A DNA stretch of 64,000 nt from assembly GCA_036785705.1 (NCBI GenBank), contig JAWUZG010000337.1, forward strand, positions 496,001 through 560,000, written 5' to 3'. Below are positions 39,394-51,448 of this stretch, piece after piece. Position 1 is the stretch's first letter, and each line of letters starts with the position of its first letter. The position numbers and the translations under genes are program-made. The notes under the pieces were generated by a model that saw nothing but the letters and a program-made list of their open reading frames with translations, was not told the origin of the DNA and did no database searches. This DNA is from Acanthornis magna. Taxonomy: Eukaryota; Chordata; Aves; Passeriformes; Acanthizidae.

Positions 39394-39477
39394 CTGTGAC
39401 AAAAGCACTGGATGCCGTAAGGATCGCTATTGTGGCTGTGACAAGAATCCCTGCAGCTGTGACAAAGATCACTGTGG
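39394..39477 (+). repeat. 21-bp minisatellite, 4 imperfect copies
   Basis: Four 21-bp units start at 39394, 39415, 39436 and 39457. Units 1, 3 and 4 begin CTGTGACAA; unit 2 is the most diverged. Because 21 is a multiple of three, open frames pass through. One frame (39230 to a TGA at 39509-39511, no ATG) reads as a Cys-rich heptad repeat with CDKNPCS and CDKDHCG. Another belongs to the 159-codon ORF at 39264-39743 and reads as Ala/Val/Thr heptads. Neither resembles a known protein. The array lies about 300 bp upstream of the CR1 homology, is not part of any CR1 region I know, and may be unique flank. Confidence 0.8.
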
Positions 39478-39774
39478 TGTCCTGCTGCATGCATGCTGGC
39501 AGAATCCACAGTGAAGCTCAGCGACACTTGCTCTGTAATCCCTATGACACAGACATTTATCCAGAAGGAGTTTTCCTAGCAAATCTAGAAGGCTCAGAGG
39601 ATCAGGGATTTCCCTCTGAGGTCCAGCAGCTAACATCTCTAAGTTGGGTTACAACCCCACCATGCTGTGACTGCCAAAGTAAAAATATTAATGAGGTCAA
39701 AGTGATTCTGATGGAAGAAGGGCAGCAAGATTTTTTTCCATGAGGTCAAGATGGCTTTAGGGCTATTGCCATTG
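39478..39774. other. unassigned sequence between minisatellite and CR1
   Basis: The 159-codon ORF from 39264 ends at 39741-39743 just before recognisable CR1 homology. Its second half has a mixed, protein-like composition but matches no part of CR1 ORF2 I can recall. It may be unique flank, or a very decayed upstream part of the CR1. Confidence 0.35.
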
Positions 39775-41113
39775 ACAAAGTTCTCCAGCAGACAAATTTT
39801 CTACTGCTCCAGCTGGATCCCTACAAATCTATTCAACCTGATGGGATTCATCCAAGAATCCTCAAAGAGCTAGATAGCTCAAGAGTTGATATCATCACAA
39901 AACCTCTCTCAATAATTTTTGAGTGGTCTCGGGAATCTGGAGTGGTCCAGCTGACTGGAAGCTGGCAAATGCCCCAGTTTTCAAGAAGAGAAAGGAGGAC
40001 CCTGGAAGCTACAGATCTGTCAGTCTCACTTCAGTGCCATGCAAAGTTATGGAGATTATTTTGGAAGGTGTTGAAAAACACCTGAAAGACAACACAGTCA
40101 TTGGTTACAGCCAGCACGGCTTCATGAGAGGAAAGTCGTGCTTATCAAACCTGATTTGCTTCTATGACAAAGTAACCCACTGAGTTGATCAGGGGAAGCC
40201 AGCTGATGTAACCTTTCTGTATTTCAGCAAAGCTTTGGATACCGTTTCTCAGAGGATCCTTCTGGACAAAATGTCCAGCACACAGCTGGATAAACACACC
40301 ATGAGATGGGTGAGCAACTGGCTCATGGGTCGGGTGCAAAAGGTTACAGAGAATGGGGTGACACCAGACAGGGACCTGGCACTAGTGTCCATCAGACCCT
40401 GTGCTCATCGGCATCTTCAGAAATGACTTGGATGCAGGACTGGAAGGGATACAGAGCAAGTTCACAGATGATACAAAACTGGGAGGAGCTGAGAGAGGCC
40501 CTGCAGAGAGGCCTCGACAGTGGTGAGGACTGGGCAGTCACCAACTGTACAGAGTTCAACAAAGGAAATCCAGGTGCCAGATTCTGCACCTGGGATGGGG
40601 AAGTCCTGGAGGTATGGACAGACTGGGGAATGAGATAAAAGATATTAAGTTATTAGAGAGCATCCCAAAGAAGGGCCACGAAGATAGTGAAGGGCCTAGA
40701 GAGGAAGTTGTGTGCGGAGTGGCTGAGGCCTTGCTCTGTTCGGCCTGGAGGAGACCGAGGGGAGACCTCACTGCAGTTACAGCTTCCTCCTGAGGGGAAG
40801 AGGAGGGGCAGGCACTGATCTCTTCTCTGTGGTGACAGTGACAGGACCTGAGGGAATGCCCTGAAGTTGTGTCAGGGGAGGTTTAAGTTTAATTTCAGGG
40901 AAAGGATCTTCACCAGAGGGTGGTTGGGCACTGCAACAGCTCCCCAGGGAAGCTGTCACAGCAACAAGGCCAACGGAGTTCAAGAAGCATTTGGACAATG
41001 CTTTCAGGCACATGGGGTGACTCTTGGGGTCTCCTGCGCAGAGCCAGGAGCTGGACTCAATGATCCTCGTGAATTCCTTCCAACTCAGCATATTCTGGGA
41101 TTCTGTGTGATTT
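39775..41113 (+). mobile_element. CR1 LINE, 5'-truncated and decayed, with reverse transcriptase remnant
   Basis: This is the 3' part of a chicken-repeat-1 LINE. CR1 ORF2 encodes an endonuclease and reverse transcriptase that copies the element's RNA into the genome. Seen in order: DPYKSIQPDGIHPRILKEL near 39825, ADWKLANAPVFKK near 39953, YSQHGFMRGKSCL near 40104, FSKALDTVSQRILLDK near 40225, RWVSNWL near 40306, the catalytic-site relic FTDDTKLGG from 40461 (family norm FADD), and EALQRGLDSGEDWAVTN near 40491. Homology hops between all three frames, and there is an in-frame stop at 40181-40183, so it is dead. The GVPQGS motif is degraded. At about 40636 the text jumps to the KDIKLLES part of the family, so an internal piece is deleted. 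The 3' end (GACTCAATGATCC, CCTTCCAACTC, ATTCTGTGTGATT) is complete. The endonuclease region is missing by 5' truncation. Confidence 0.95.
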
Positions 41114-44100
41114 ATCCAAAATAAATGGTTTAAGGCATCTCAGTATTTTCAATGAGGTATCAATTTGATCTCTTTTTAAGGCCAAGGCCTTGCTCCACTT
41201 ACAGCAATATGAAGCAAAACTAGTTCCTGATATTTTGTGGACAGTCTGTAACAGAGATCACTGATCTGCTTTTTCCTTAAAAAACATGACTTCCATTATA
41301 TGCATCTATTTTCAGAGGCTTACCATAAGTAGGTAGTGATTGCAAATAGTTATTCAGAACACAAGACAGCAATATTCAAAAGAAGCTAGTTTGTTTTTAA
41401 TTTTTTGGCTCTTAGGGAATCAACAAACCTTTAGCTGAATGCAGTATTCCTGTGCTGAATTAGAAGTGTATAAAGCAAAACAGAAATTACCAAACCAAAT
41501 ATTAACGTGACATAACTATTTATGGTTTCAATTTTAGGATATCAATCTAACCAGCATATCCACAAAGTAAGCCCTTTCAGCAGCCTAAAATGAAAAGAAA
41601 CTGCTGTGACAGTGGCAGCAGTGTCCCAAGACTGTGAGTATGAAAACAAACAGCCCATCATGGCCTGCCAGCAAGCAGCCAGCAGCCTCTGTGCTCCCTT
41701 CATGGTCAGGAGTACCTTTAGCTGCCTGCACATGCCAAGGGATGCCACCTGTCTTTTCACCTTAGCACTCAAGGCAGCAGCTGTGACCACACACTTTCAC
41801 GTGAAGGAGGCCTGAGTCTATCTCTTGCCCATGCAAAAGTTAACAGAGCAAACATCTTCCTGTTATTACTGCTCCTCCTGCTTGCTCCCCTTCTCTTCCT
41901 TTGAAATTTTGCTGTTATGAACCTGTTATCATCAGAGCCCATTTGCCACTTGTTATTGTTTTCCTCAGTGGATTTATGTAGCTCTAAGGAGCTGTAGGCA
42001 AAGGTATCTCTGCAAGAAATTGTTTAAACTCAATGCTGCTTTCTTGAACAAATAATGCTCCATTCTACTTCCTTCTCCAAAGTAAGGTGGGAGGTTACAT
42101 CTTCTGTAGAAAAACTCCACAACAATCTGCAATCTGAACTAACACAATTCTGCTGATTTCAGGAGCCAGGCAAGGCAGAGTATGTCCTTTGGGTTTCACA
42201 AGTTTGCCATGTACAATGAAACCAGTTTCTCTCAAGGATAATTACTGCCATTTCATTCAACTTGAAGTCATCCTCCATAATAAAATCCTCACGCTGGGTT
42301 TTTCTTTTAAAAAACCACACAAACAAAATTAATTAAGTACTGGACAGCAACCACACTGAGTATTCAAATTATGTAGGTACAAATTATAATTCAATGTCTA
42401 ACATGGTCCTGTAGGACTAGTCATGAACTTGTACTTTTGTGAGGCAACCTGGGTTGTAATTTTCTTCATGTTCTTTAAGATTATTCTAGAGCCTTGTATG
42501 TGGTCTACATTATTGTGTCTTGATCTATTGGCAGCAAACAAGTGCTTACGCAGAATGCTGTATTTCTTGGAGAGTCTGTTAAAAATGCTTTCCTTGATTA
42601 GTCTGTATTCATGTCAGTTTGCACATTGAACACAAGAAGAAATCTAGAGAAATTTGAGGGGGAAGTGAACTAGATTTGTTCATTCTTCTGATGAGGTTAA
42701 GGGAAGACCATGGTCTTTAACTGAACTAAAAGTAGATTTACACCACCAAATCCACCCCTGCATAGAAGCTTTCCTTCAGCTAAGTTTACTGGACTGAGAC
42801 AATAACCGGAATCAAATCATGTCTTTCACACAAGACTAAAAGCTGCCTTAAATGTCCAAGTAGATCCAGTGATCACTGGAGGAAATGAGCATGGGACTGT
42901 CACTGGGCTCATTTCCACAAGCTCTTTCAGAAAGCCTCAAAAGTCCTTCTCTGAATTTCTGTAGATCTTCCTCTTCCCTCCAGTTCCATTTACATGCTCC
43001 TAATGCTCAGCAATCATTTTTTCACTTACAAACAACCAGTTCTTAACTTATAAAAAATAACACTTTATTTCAGAGTAATTGCAGCATCCATCATCTAGCT
43101 CATAAACTGAGAGCTGGAGCCACATGGTCATTTAGTTAATGGCTTCAAATAATGAGAACTAAACAACAAAAAACCACATCAAAACAAAAAATAAATTATA
43201 TTAAAGAAACTTTTCATGTTTTGCCAGAGTTTTCTTCCCTGACTTAAATTAAAATTTGCAGATATGAAGAGTCTGGCTTGGGGCTGGCATCCAAGATATA
43301 CAGTATCTTAAAAAAAAAAAAATCATGCAAGATATACAGTACCTTAAAAAAAAAAAAAATCAAAGATGCATTCCTTTTTCTCAGTAAGAAATCCTTCTAG
43401 ACCACATTTTTCTCATGGTACAGAAATTCAGCCAGTGTCCCTTACTTGGACTAAAATTGTCAAATAGTACGTGAAGTAATTGAAACTTTCACAAGTATGT
43501 GGAAACTATTTAAGATGTCTAATGGAGATGTTGGAAGACCAATTATGATGATTTCTCCCCATAGAAGAGACTTGGAATCTAACATGAAAATACTTTCTTA
43601 ACACACATCACACTGCTTTCTCACAAACCAAACACTTCTTGTTCAAAAGCGCAATAAATTGTATCCAAAACTATAGATAGTAGAGTGTTCATGCTAGTCA
43701 GTGAAATAAAGAGGGCAGAAAATTGTGTATTCAGAAGAAAAGTATTACAGAATTTCATACATCAACCTAAATATATCTACATCATCTCTGCATTAAGAAT
43801 AAAACACCAATTTCTGCTTCACTACTGAGTCTTTCCTTTTCTTTAGAAGAGTAGGAGTATATACATCTATACATATATTACATTTACATACAAATGGAGG
43901 GTTTTTTCCTAAAAGCACTACTAAGTATCTTAGGAGGCTATCAAAATAAAAATAACAGGATGGACTTTATCAGTAGGCTTTTATAGGCTAAGCTCCACTC
44001 AAATAGGAAGTTAACACACTCAGCAAACTTTCAGGCAGCTCTGAGCTAGGCAGAGTTGCTGACAGGATAAGGGCCAGAGCCTGTCCAAAAGACTTCAGTA

Positions 44101-44379
44101 AATTTGGGAGCTAACCAACAGACATGTCACAACCTTCAACAGGGAAAACCACAGAATTCTGCAACGAGAGCGGAATAACCCCATGCATTGACTGAAACCT
44201 TACCAAGTAGCAGCCCTAAGAACATGCCTGTGATGTTTCAGTGGACACCACACTGCAGAAGTGAGCCCTCACTGTGAGCAAAATAAATTGCACGCTGAAC
44301 TGCATCTGGAGGAGTGTGGCAGCAGAATAGGGGAGGCTGGTGCTCAGACAGCCTGGGGAGACCTTCAGTTCAAGAGGGA
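41114..44379. other. unique noncoding stretch
   Basis: No gene recognised. The part at 41542-41820 is GC-richer and gives overlapping ORFs on both strands (82 and 69 codons) without recognisable content. A 36-bp duplication is listed separately. Confidence 0.5.
43293..43361 (+). repeat. 36-bp tandem duplication with A-runs
   Basis: Two copies of AAGATATACAGTA(T/C)CTT plus an A-run and ATC start at 43293 and 43329. The copies differ at one position in the non-A part (T versus C), so the duplication is fairly recent. Confidence 0.9.
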
Positions 44380-44818
44380 TGCAGAGAAAATAGAAAAGGT
44401 TCGACAAAGGTCCATATCCTGCGTAGAGATGCTAAAGGAGCTGGGCCTGGTAAGTTTGGTAAAGAAGAAACCACAGAGGTGTTTAATATCTGCTTACAAC
44501 TATTGGAAGGGCAGTTCTTTGGACACCACTGGCAAACTCCTCTTGGTAGTGTCAGACAGCATAAAAAGGAAAACAACCACACAAAGCTGTTTTAGAGATT
44601 GAAGTTGGACAGCTGGAAAAAAATTTCCCTAGCAGCACTGGAATAGGTCATCAAACAGGCCGAGAGATTCTGTCCTTAGAAGGTTCATCCAGACAAAGCA
44701 ATGGCTGATCCAGTCCTTGGTTTCAATAGCCCTCTTCCAAGTGGTAGAACCTTGGCGTATTGGAGGACTAGAACCAATCAGCCCTTGAAGGGCCTTCAAG
44801 ATGGCATTTTTATCATTC
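44380..44818 (+). mobile_element. old CR1 LINE 3' end, heavily diverged
   Basis: Recognisable landmarks of the CR1 3' region appear in the right order: GGTTCGACAAAGGTCC, GAGCTGGGCCTGG, TTACAACTATTGGAAGGGCAG (the tyrosine/lysine-rich YKYLKG area of ORF2), AGCACTGGAATAGGTCATC, CTGTCCTTAGAAGG, GGAGGACTAGA, GGGCCTTCAAGATGG and a terminal TTTTTATCATTCC in place of TTCTATGATTC. Divergence is far greater than in the copy at 39775. ORFs of 93 and 113 codons across it are shadows of the dead element. The left edge is uncertain and could lie 80-100 bp further upstream. Confidence 0.82.
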
Positions 44819-47800
44819 CCCAAAAATAGTAAAGTTACAAACTATCCTTCCATTCACAATCTACTATTTTACTGATCAGGTACTGTAAATGTTGATTTTT
44901 TTTCCTTTATTTCTACTAGATTTTTTCAATGCAATACATGTATTCACAGAACCCAATATCTCAGGGCTTCTTTACACTATTACAAAAAGCTGTTCTTAAA
45001 CATGACCACATGTGCATCTGCCTAATCTGAAGATCATTTACAAGACCTATATCACAATGTTAATTCTTTTATTTCTTGCTTAATTAAGTACTGTTTCTAT
45101 CCCTGTACAAGATTTGGATTTTATAAGAGAGCTACATTGTTACACGTTCACTGGCATCACAAACTGGACATTAAGTACAGCTGAGGGAGATTGAAAAGAG
45201 TGCTGAAAATGCATCAGCCAGGCAGCATCACCTCCAAAAATAATGTCATCATTCTCATTATAACCTCTGTACTTGCTTAGAATGAACTGATGAATTTGCA
45301 CCAAAGTGCTGCATACGAAAAGGGGGCATAACATTCAGGAAATAGAGGTCACTAAAAACCACTTTGTTCAATGAAATTCAAAAGTTTCAATCAGTGACAA
45401 AGTTTCTTTCTTAAAAGGTAGTTCCTTAAAACTCTAACCAGGTAATGATGTGTCAGTATTCAAACTAGACACAAATGGCAGCCTTCATCTCCAAAAGAGA
45501 GCATAATGTGCCAGTTACAGGCAATTTTTGTATGGCTTTGTAAAGATGAAAGGCAGATGCTTGGGGAAAAGCAGCAGAAAGCCCATCACAGTAACCTCAA
45601 GGCATAATGACTCCCTGAGATCCTCAAGGACTCGGAGCTGGGAGGAGGCTGGGGAATGGGCGCTCACCCCGCACTGCTGAGCCGCTGGCCACTAGCTCTG
45701 CCCCAAGGGTGCCACTCCCCAGCCCCAGTGGGGCCCAGCCTTGCCCTTTCCTCCCCACACATTTGGGGGGCTGCATCCTCCTCATACACTTCTCTGGAGG
45801 CAGGAATCACTGCTGCCTTGGCAGCCTGTTTCTCATTAACAACCTGGTTTTGTTTGCAAATAAGTGCAAGGTATTGTTTGAAGATGCAGCCTTTGCTACC
45901 TTTTGCTGCCTTGGCCATCACATACCCCGTGGGCTATCAGGGTTCTTCCAGAGAGCCACCCAAGTCCAGTACCACCAGGGAAAGGGAAGAGATCCTATGT
46001 TAAGTTGTCCCGGAAAGAAAGTCTGTATCTCTTCAGTGGGTCACTAAGCATCCTAACTTCAAAATGAAAAATAACAAATGGAGAAATCAACCAGCACTTA
46101 TTTAGAAGTCGCTGCAGTACGGAAAATGAAGAAAAGCAGCAACAGCAGCAACCCTCCCCCCACACAGAGGAAAGCTGGAAGGCTGAGGATGTCCTTGGAT
46201 GCTTTCCAATAACAGGCAGGCACACTTCATGCTGCTGCAGCTACATAAATGTGCTTGCTTGCGAATTCAGCAAGTGTGTTGCCATCAATAAACTGTTTTA
46301 AATAAGAAGCTTTGATGCAAATAGTTTGCTCTGATCTTTAGTTAGTGAAAGGAAAAAGTGTCTTACAGCAGCAAAGAGAATCTCTCTGCAGCAGATCACA
46401 AGTACATCATATACAAATACATGCCCTTTAACCACTTTCAATACTTCTTTGCCAATTTGAACTTCTAGCACAATGTAATCCAAATAAATTGAGATCAGAA
46501 TAACCATCTGATTTCACATGCAACACATACTATAATTATTTTTATATACTATAAGCATAAAGGTTAATTTAAAATAAACTGCTAGTGCCTATCTAAAATT
46601 ATTAATGGAAAATATTCAAAAATTGTTTAACATTTGTCTATCTAAATACTTGAAATATTACTGAGGGTTAGCATGATTGACACCACTTTAAATACCCGGA
46701 ACAGCACTCACTACTTTCTAGGCCCCCAACACTTGTGTTCAGATGCAAGTGCTGGCTCCTCAGTGCTTGTGCCAATGGAGACCCTTGAGGAAGAGAAACT
46801 TAAATATTCTGGGGCAAAACGTCGTCAGTGCAGAACAGAGGAAAACGGAGAAGTTTATCTCCACAGCACCCCAGAGAGTCCCTGTGGCTTGGGCAGGGGA
46901 CAGAAACACATTCAGGCATTAGTTTCCCAAAACATACTTTTTTTTGTTCATTAAAACTGATATGGAAAATTTGTTAGGAGTACAGCGGGAGCAGGTTAGA
47001 CCAAGGCTTGAATAATTTCCTAGCTGATGCAGGTATAACTCATCCTGCAGGTATGGAGTTCCTTCTATCAAACAGGTAGAGAAGTGAGACAGAAATCCCA
47101 TAAACGTCACCCCAAATTGTCAGCTCAGAAATAGAGAATAAAAACACATGCATGAAACAAGTCTTTCCAATAGATCAACAGATCAAGTCCCCAACAGCAG
47201 CAGCCTATTCCACGATACATTTTGTTCTCATGTACAGTACCATAAAACTGCTGTTCACATTACTGCAGTGGTTTCCCCCATTAGCTTATGATTGCCGTGG
47301 GAATCAAAATCCATTTGAGGGGTTATGGGGAAATGCTGAGGCTCGTGCAAACAAGGAAGAGCAAGCATTACTATAAATGCCTACAATATATAAACACAAT
47401 TACAGTTTGGAAGTTAAAGAACTGAATTAAGAGTGCTATCTGGCCAGAGAAAGCTGATTAAAGGCAATGGAGATCAAGAAAGTGAGATTACATCTAATTA
47501 GTTCACAAAAAAAAAAAGAAAAAACAACTCCTCCAATTCTAAGGCTGATTAATTAATTAAAATTAGAAAAATATTTGCTACTGAAATGGAAACCACAATA
47601 TTTAATGTAATGGTAGCTCATCTTTAGAATGAATTTTAGAATTAGAAGTAGATTAAATTTAGAATGTAGAACTAGCTCACCCATATAAAGCAGACTTTAA
47701 TAGTCATCTTTGAGAAAGGACCATAGATTACTAAGTACAGAAAAATACCTGACACAGTATATACCACAAGTCTTTCCGTTACTTTTCTCCATCATACGTA

Positions 47801-48267
47801 TCCTGTATACTTTATGCGAAGTAAGGCTCTGGCTAATCATGGAGTTCATTTCATACAGATCCTATACTTTTGAAAGAATGAGGAAATGTCTTAGCACCTC
47901 TAAGCTAGTCCTTAGAAAAATGACCTTTAAGAAAAAATAATTTAAAAAAAGAGAAAATAGCCTTTCAAAAAGAAGTTTTAAAATTGATTGCCTTCAGAAA
48001 TCAAATCTTTCCTTTTCCAAAAGAAACATGAGCAATGGAGTAAGTTAAAGTGGAGAATGTATCTCAAATGTTAAAATCTAATGCACTATGTCAAACTACA
48101 GCATCTTGAGGCGATAATTTTACATGGGAATAACAATATACTCATATTTTCCAGGCATCCCAAGGTGTGTCAAAGAGATCAGACGAACAAATCAGGATCA
48201 GCTGTCAGGACAGAGTCCAGAAATAGCATCTCCCAAGTTCCAAGTCAGAGCTGGGTTCCCAAGCTGA
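44819..48267. other. noncoding stretch with a GC-richer block at 45.6-46.0 kb
   Basis: No gene recognised. From about 45600 to 46010 the GC content rises and stop codons thin out, so ORFs of 85-115 codons overlap on both strands and none stands out. The part at 47440-47590 is AT-rich with repeated TAATTA-type words and reads like possible conserved noncoding DNA. Confidence 0.45.
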
Positions 48268-48330
48268 GTTATGCATATCTGGAATGCATATCTGCATATG
48301 CATATGCATATCTGTTTATGCATATCTGGA
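48268..48330 (+). repeat. TATGCATATCTG-type satellite-like array
   Basis: The word ATGCATATCTG occurs about four times in 63 bases, twice preceded by GGA or TTT spacers and once expanded into alternating GCATAT units. The repeated core ATATGCATAT is self-complementary. Confidence 0.9.
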
Positions 48331-51300
48331 AATTAAGGCAAATTTACTGCTCAGGTATGTTGAATCCATGTCTCTGGAAACCCAGAACCACAGAATGAGT
48401 TTGGGCCAGGAATAGCTCAGCATTCCCTTGAAATTAATTACTGAATTCAATTGCTTTGCAGAGTCTGCTGGCAGATGTTGGTAATGTTTCAGAATTAAAA
48501 AGTAACAATTATAAATAAAATAATTCAGGGAAAATAGTAGATGAGATTTGCAGACATTGATCCCACAAATGCACCATCAAATAGAACTGCTGGAAATAAT
48601 ATTAAGAAATAAATAAGGAAATAAAATAGGAAATAAAATTAAGAATCTCAAAGTTGATAGAAATAATTGGGAAGCTCCAGCTTCTTCTTGGTTTAGAGTC
48701 ATACAGAATATCTCCATCATGTCAAGACCAGTCAATGTCATTTTCCACAGGCCAAAATAGCAGCTTCAGTAGGGCTAGAAAAAAATTAGTTAAAGAAGCC
48801 TTTCCATTTCCCAAAGCAGAATTGCTACAACCATACCTTCTCATTTTCTCAAAAGTTTTATATTTTTTCTTAATGTTTTATTAAAAATTCTCATTGATTT
48901 CTTACTAAGAAATACAATTTTGGCCAACGTGCACATCTCAGACATTATTTTAAAGACATTTCTGTAAAAGAAATCATGAGAAGTGTAATAAAAAAGAGGA
49001 AAGCACGTCTGTTATAAATCCAATGGAACAACAACTTTCAAATTTTAAAAAAAATCATGAAAATCTATTCTTTGGAAGGTTTTTAGCAAGTCTAAAGAAC
49101 ATAATTTATAAGGAATCTTCACAGTCACAGTCAATTTAACAGAAGCTCCACCTAGACCAAAAATTAATAGCATCACACAAACCTTCCATTTTTATCTCCA
49201 TTTCTTTCACTGGGTTTCCTTGGCCAGACAGGACCCTTAACCAGCTTCAGGTCACTTCTAGGTATAGTTGTGTTTGCAATGAGCCACACAGGGACCCCTC
49301 CTGTGAAGCCTGAACTCTGCAAGCTGGGTATTGGCTGGGTTTTTTCCAAATTCTTGTTTGAAAATTAAAATGATATTCACCCTTGATATTCTTGATGATT
49401 AGATACTCTGTGTGTATATATATTTTTATATATATATTTACATACACATATAGTCCTGGGTGCATGGCAATCATTCGCACACACAAACAATGGATATTCA
49501 ATGCAAATATGAAACTGCAAATGCACAAATTGTTTCTTAATACTCATCTTCCCATCAATAAATATAATATAAATGATAATAATAAATATAAATTAATACT
49601 AAATTAATACTGAGTACTTGAAATATTTCTACACGCACTAACAGTCTCTAGGATTAACACCAAACTTGACCAGAGGATAATAGTCATAACAACTCTCACC
49701 AGCAGTAGCCTCTTTCTGTCATTTTTAACATCCAAAGGGTAAAGAAAAACTAATCTGAGCCAGGGTTTCTTTCTGTATGCTACAGATAGTCATCTCTGGC
49801 ATCAGCAGACTGAGTCCAGGCTTCACATTGATTTTCTTTTTTCCTCATGTATACAGTGAAATTGAAGACCTATGCATTTCTGTTAAATGAGGTTCTGCCT
49901 TAGCTAATAGCAAACTATGACAATGGTCTGCAAAGAATTGGGGAAAAGGAAGCAGTCTTTCAAAAAAATTCACCACCAGCAGCTGTAAATTCATAACTGT
50001 CAATAAAATTGCTGAGGTTTTTATATGCACATTAACAGCATGCTTCAGTGTAAAATGGGATTCTTAATTCTTTCCACAGAGCATTAAATCATATTTAAGA
50101 TAAAAGGAATCCTCAATCAGCTACTGACAGGGTCCCTCCCTATCAAAAACACTCTGCTCCCTATGTTTGTACTTTGTTGACTTCAACAACAATCTAATTG
50201 CAAAAATTCTTCTCAAAGTATAATATAAAACAATAGGGTGCAATTGCACAACATATGTTGCTCTTCATTTACTCTAAGCACAATTCCAGGAGCCTAATGT
50301 GTTTTCTTGTAATGCCAGTAAAATGTATTTCAAAAGGAAGGTCACAAGTGGAAGGTGGTGCAGGACAGGCCTTCAAGCTGCATGGGAAATGTTTTCTGTT
50401 TGCTTCATACTCCATGAGAGAGCACCCTACACCCTGTGACGATGGAATGATGAAGTGGCTCCCAACAGTCTGTCAGGACTCTCTCGGGATACCAGCGGTG
50501 ATACCTGCGCCTCCAGACAACTGGTGTTACCAAAATGTTTCTCAATTCCCAAATCCCGCTGGGCACCAAGGGCACCTTCTTACCCTTGCACACATTTCAG
50601 CCCATCCCTCAAAAGTAACATGAATTGTACCAGACAAAATCTGGCCCTCTGGTATCTCATTCCTTAAGAGATTAATAAAAGTGACATGCAGAGGGTCTCC
50701 AACAACATGTCCACCCATCCTTCTCTTAACTTCACTGTCAGTGCAAACTAACTAAGGCACTAGGGCGGCACAGGAGCTGTGAGTATTTAACCCACGACTT
50801 GTTGCTAAAAAAAAAAAAAAATTGTTAAAGTCCAAAACCTCTGTCACTAGGACAATATAGCACTTGCATTTATTTTATATTATTATTAATTATTTCTTCA
50901 TAACCATGGGACTTCCTTTCGGTAGGAATTTGACTGTGACTCGCAGTGTCTTTATCAGAACTCTGTGCTGGCTGCCCTGTTATGTGTTTACCAGCCCTCT
51001 GCCATCCCTCTGCTCCCAGGTCTCCCATGAGCACTGTCACCCAGACCAAGGGGCTTTCTGGAACGCGACCCTGGTATGCTCAGCTTGCCCTCTCCTCCTA
51101 CTCAACTCAGTGTGCTGGCACAGCACAAGAGGGATGAAGCAGCAGGCATTTGGTTTCCCAACCTTCTCCAGAGCAAATGACATCTCGAGTGACCTGTTAT
51201 TATTGAACTGGGTTTTAATGAAGTGATGGTACTCCACACCATGACACAAAGAACATATGTGGCTGCAAGTAATTAATTACATTCTTGAAGAACCTAATAA

Positions 51301-51419
51301 GAAACTCTCATGTTTAAAGCACTTTATGGCAACTGTTAATTTTTTCTCTCTAATTATCAGAGTAGCAATGGAGTAATGCACTTTTCACCTCCAACTTGCT
51401 TATTTTTCATTTCCTTCAT
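48331..51419. other. unique noncoding stretch
   Basis: No gene recognised. It contains A-rich AGGAAATAAA repeats near 48605-48645 and the TA microsatellite at 49411-49440. A 122-codon frame at 50255-50623 and a 120-codon frame at 50864-51226 are unrecognised and overlap ORFs in other frames. Confidence 0.5.
49411..49440 (+). repeat. short TG/TA microsatellite
   Basis: TGTGTATATATATTTTTATATATATATTTA-like alternation; a simple repeat with no other signal. Confidence 0.8.
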
Positions 51420-51448
51420 CCAATAGCTTTGTTTATGCTAGCTATTGG
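51420..51448. repeat. perfect 9-bp inverted repeat with paired CCAAT motifs
   Basis: CCAATAGCT at 51420-51428 is matched by AGCTATTGG at 51440-51448 around an 11-base spacer. A further CCAAT lies just downstream (AACCAATC, 51460-51467). CCAAT is the core bound by NF-Y; a regulatory role is inference only. Confidence 0.85.

Noticed and set aside
39264..39743. 159-codon ORF, the longest in the window
   Set aside because: It crosses a 21-bp minisatellite that keeps frames open, overlaps a second open frame, and matches no domain. One such ORF is expected by chance in this much sequence.
48387..48412. ACCACAGAATGAGTTTGGGC as a CR1 tail
   Set aside because: It resembles the CR1 end for fewer than 20 bases, and the following sequence does not match.
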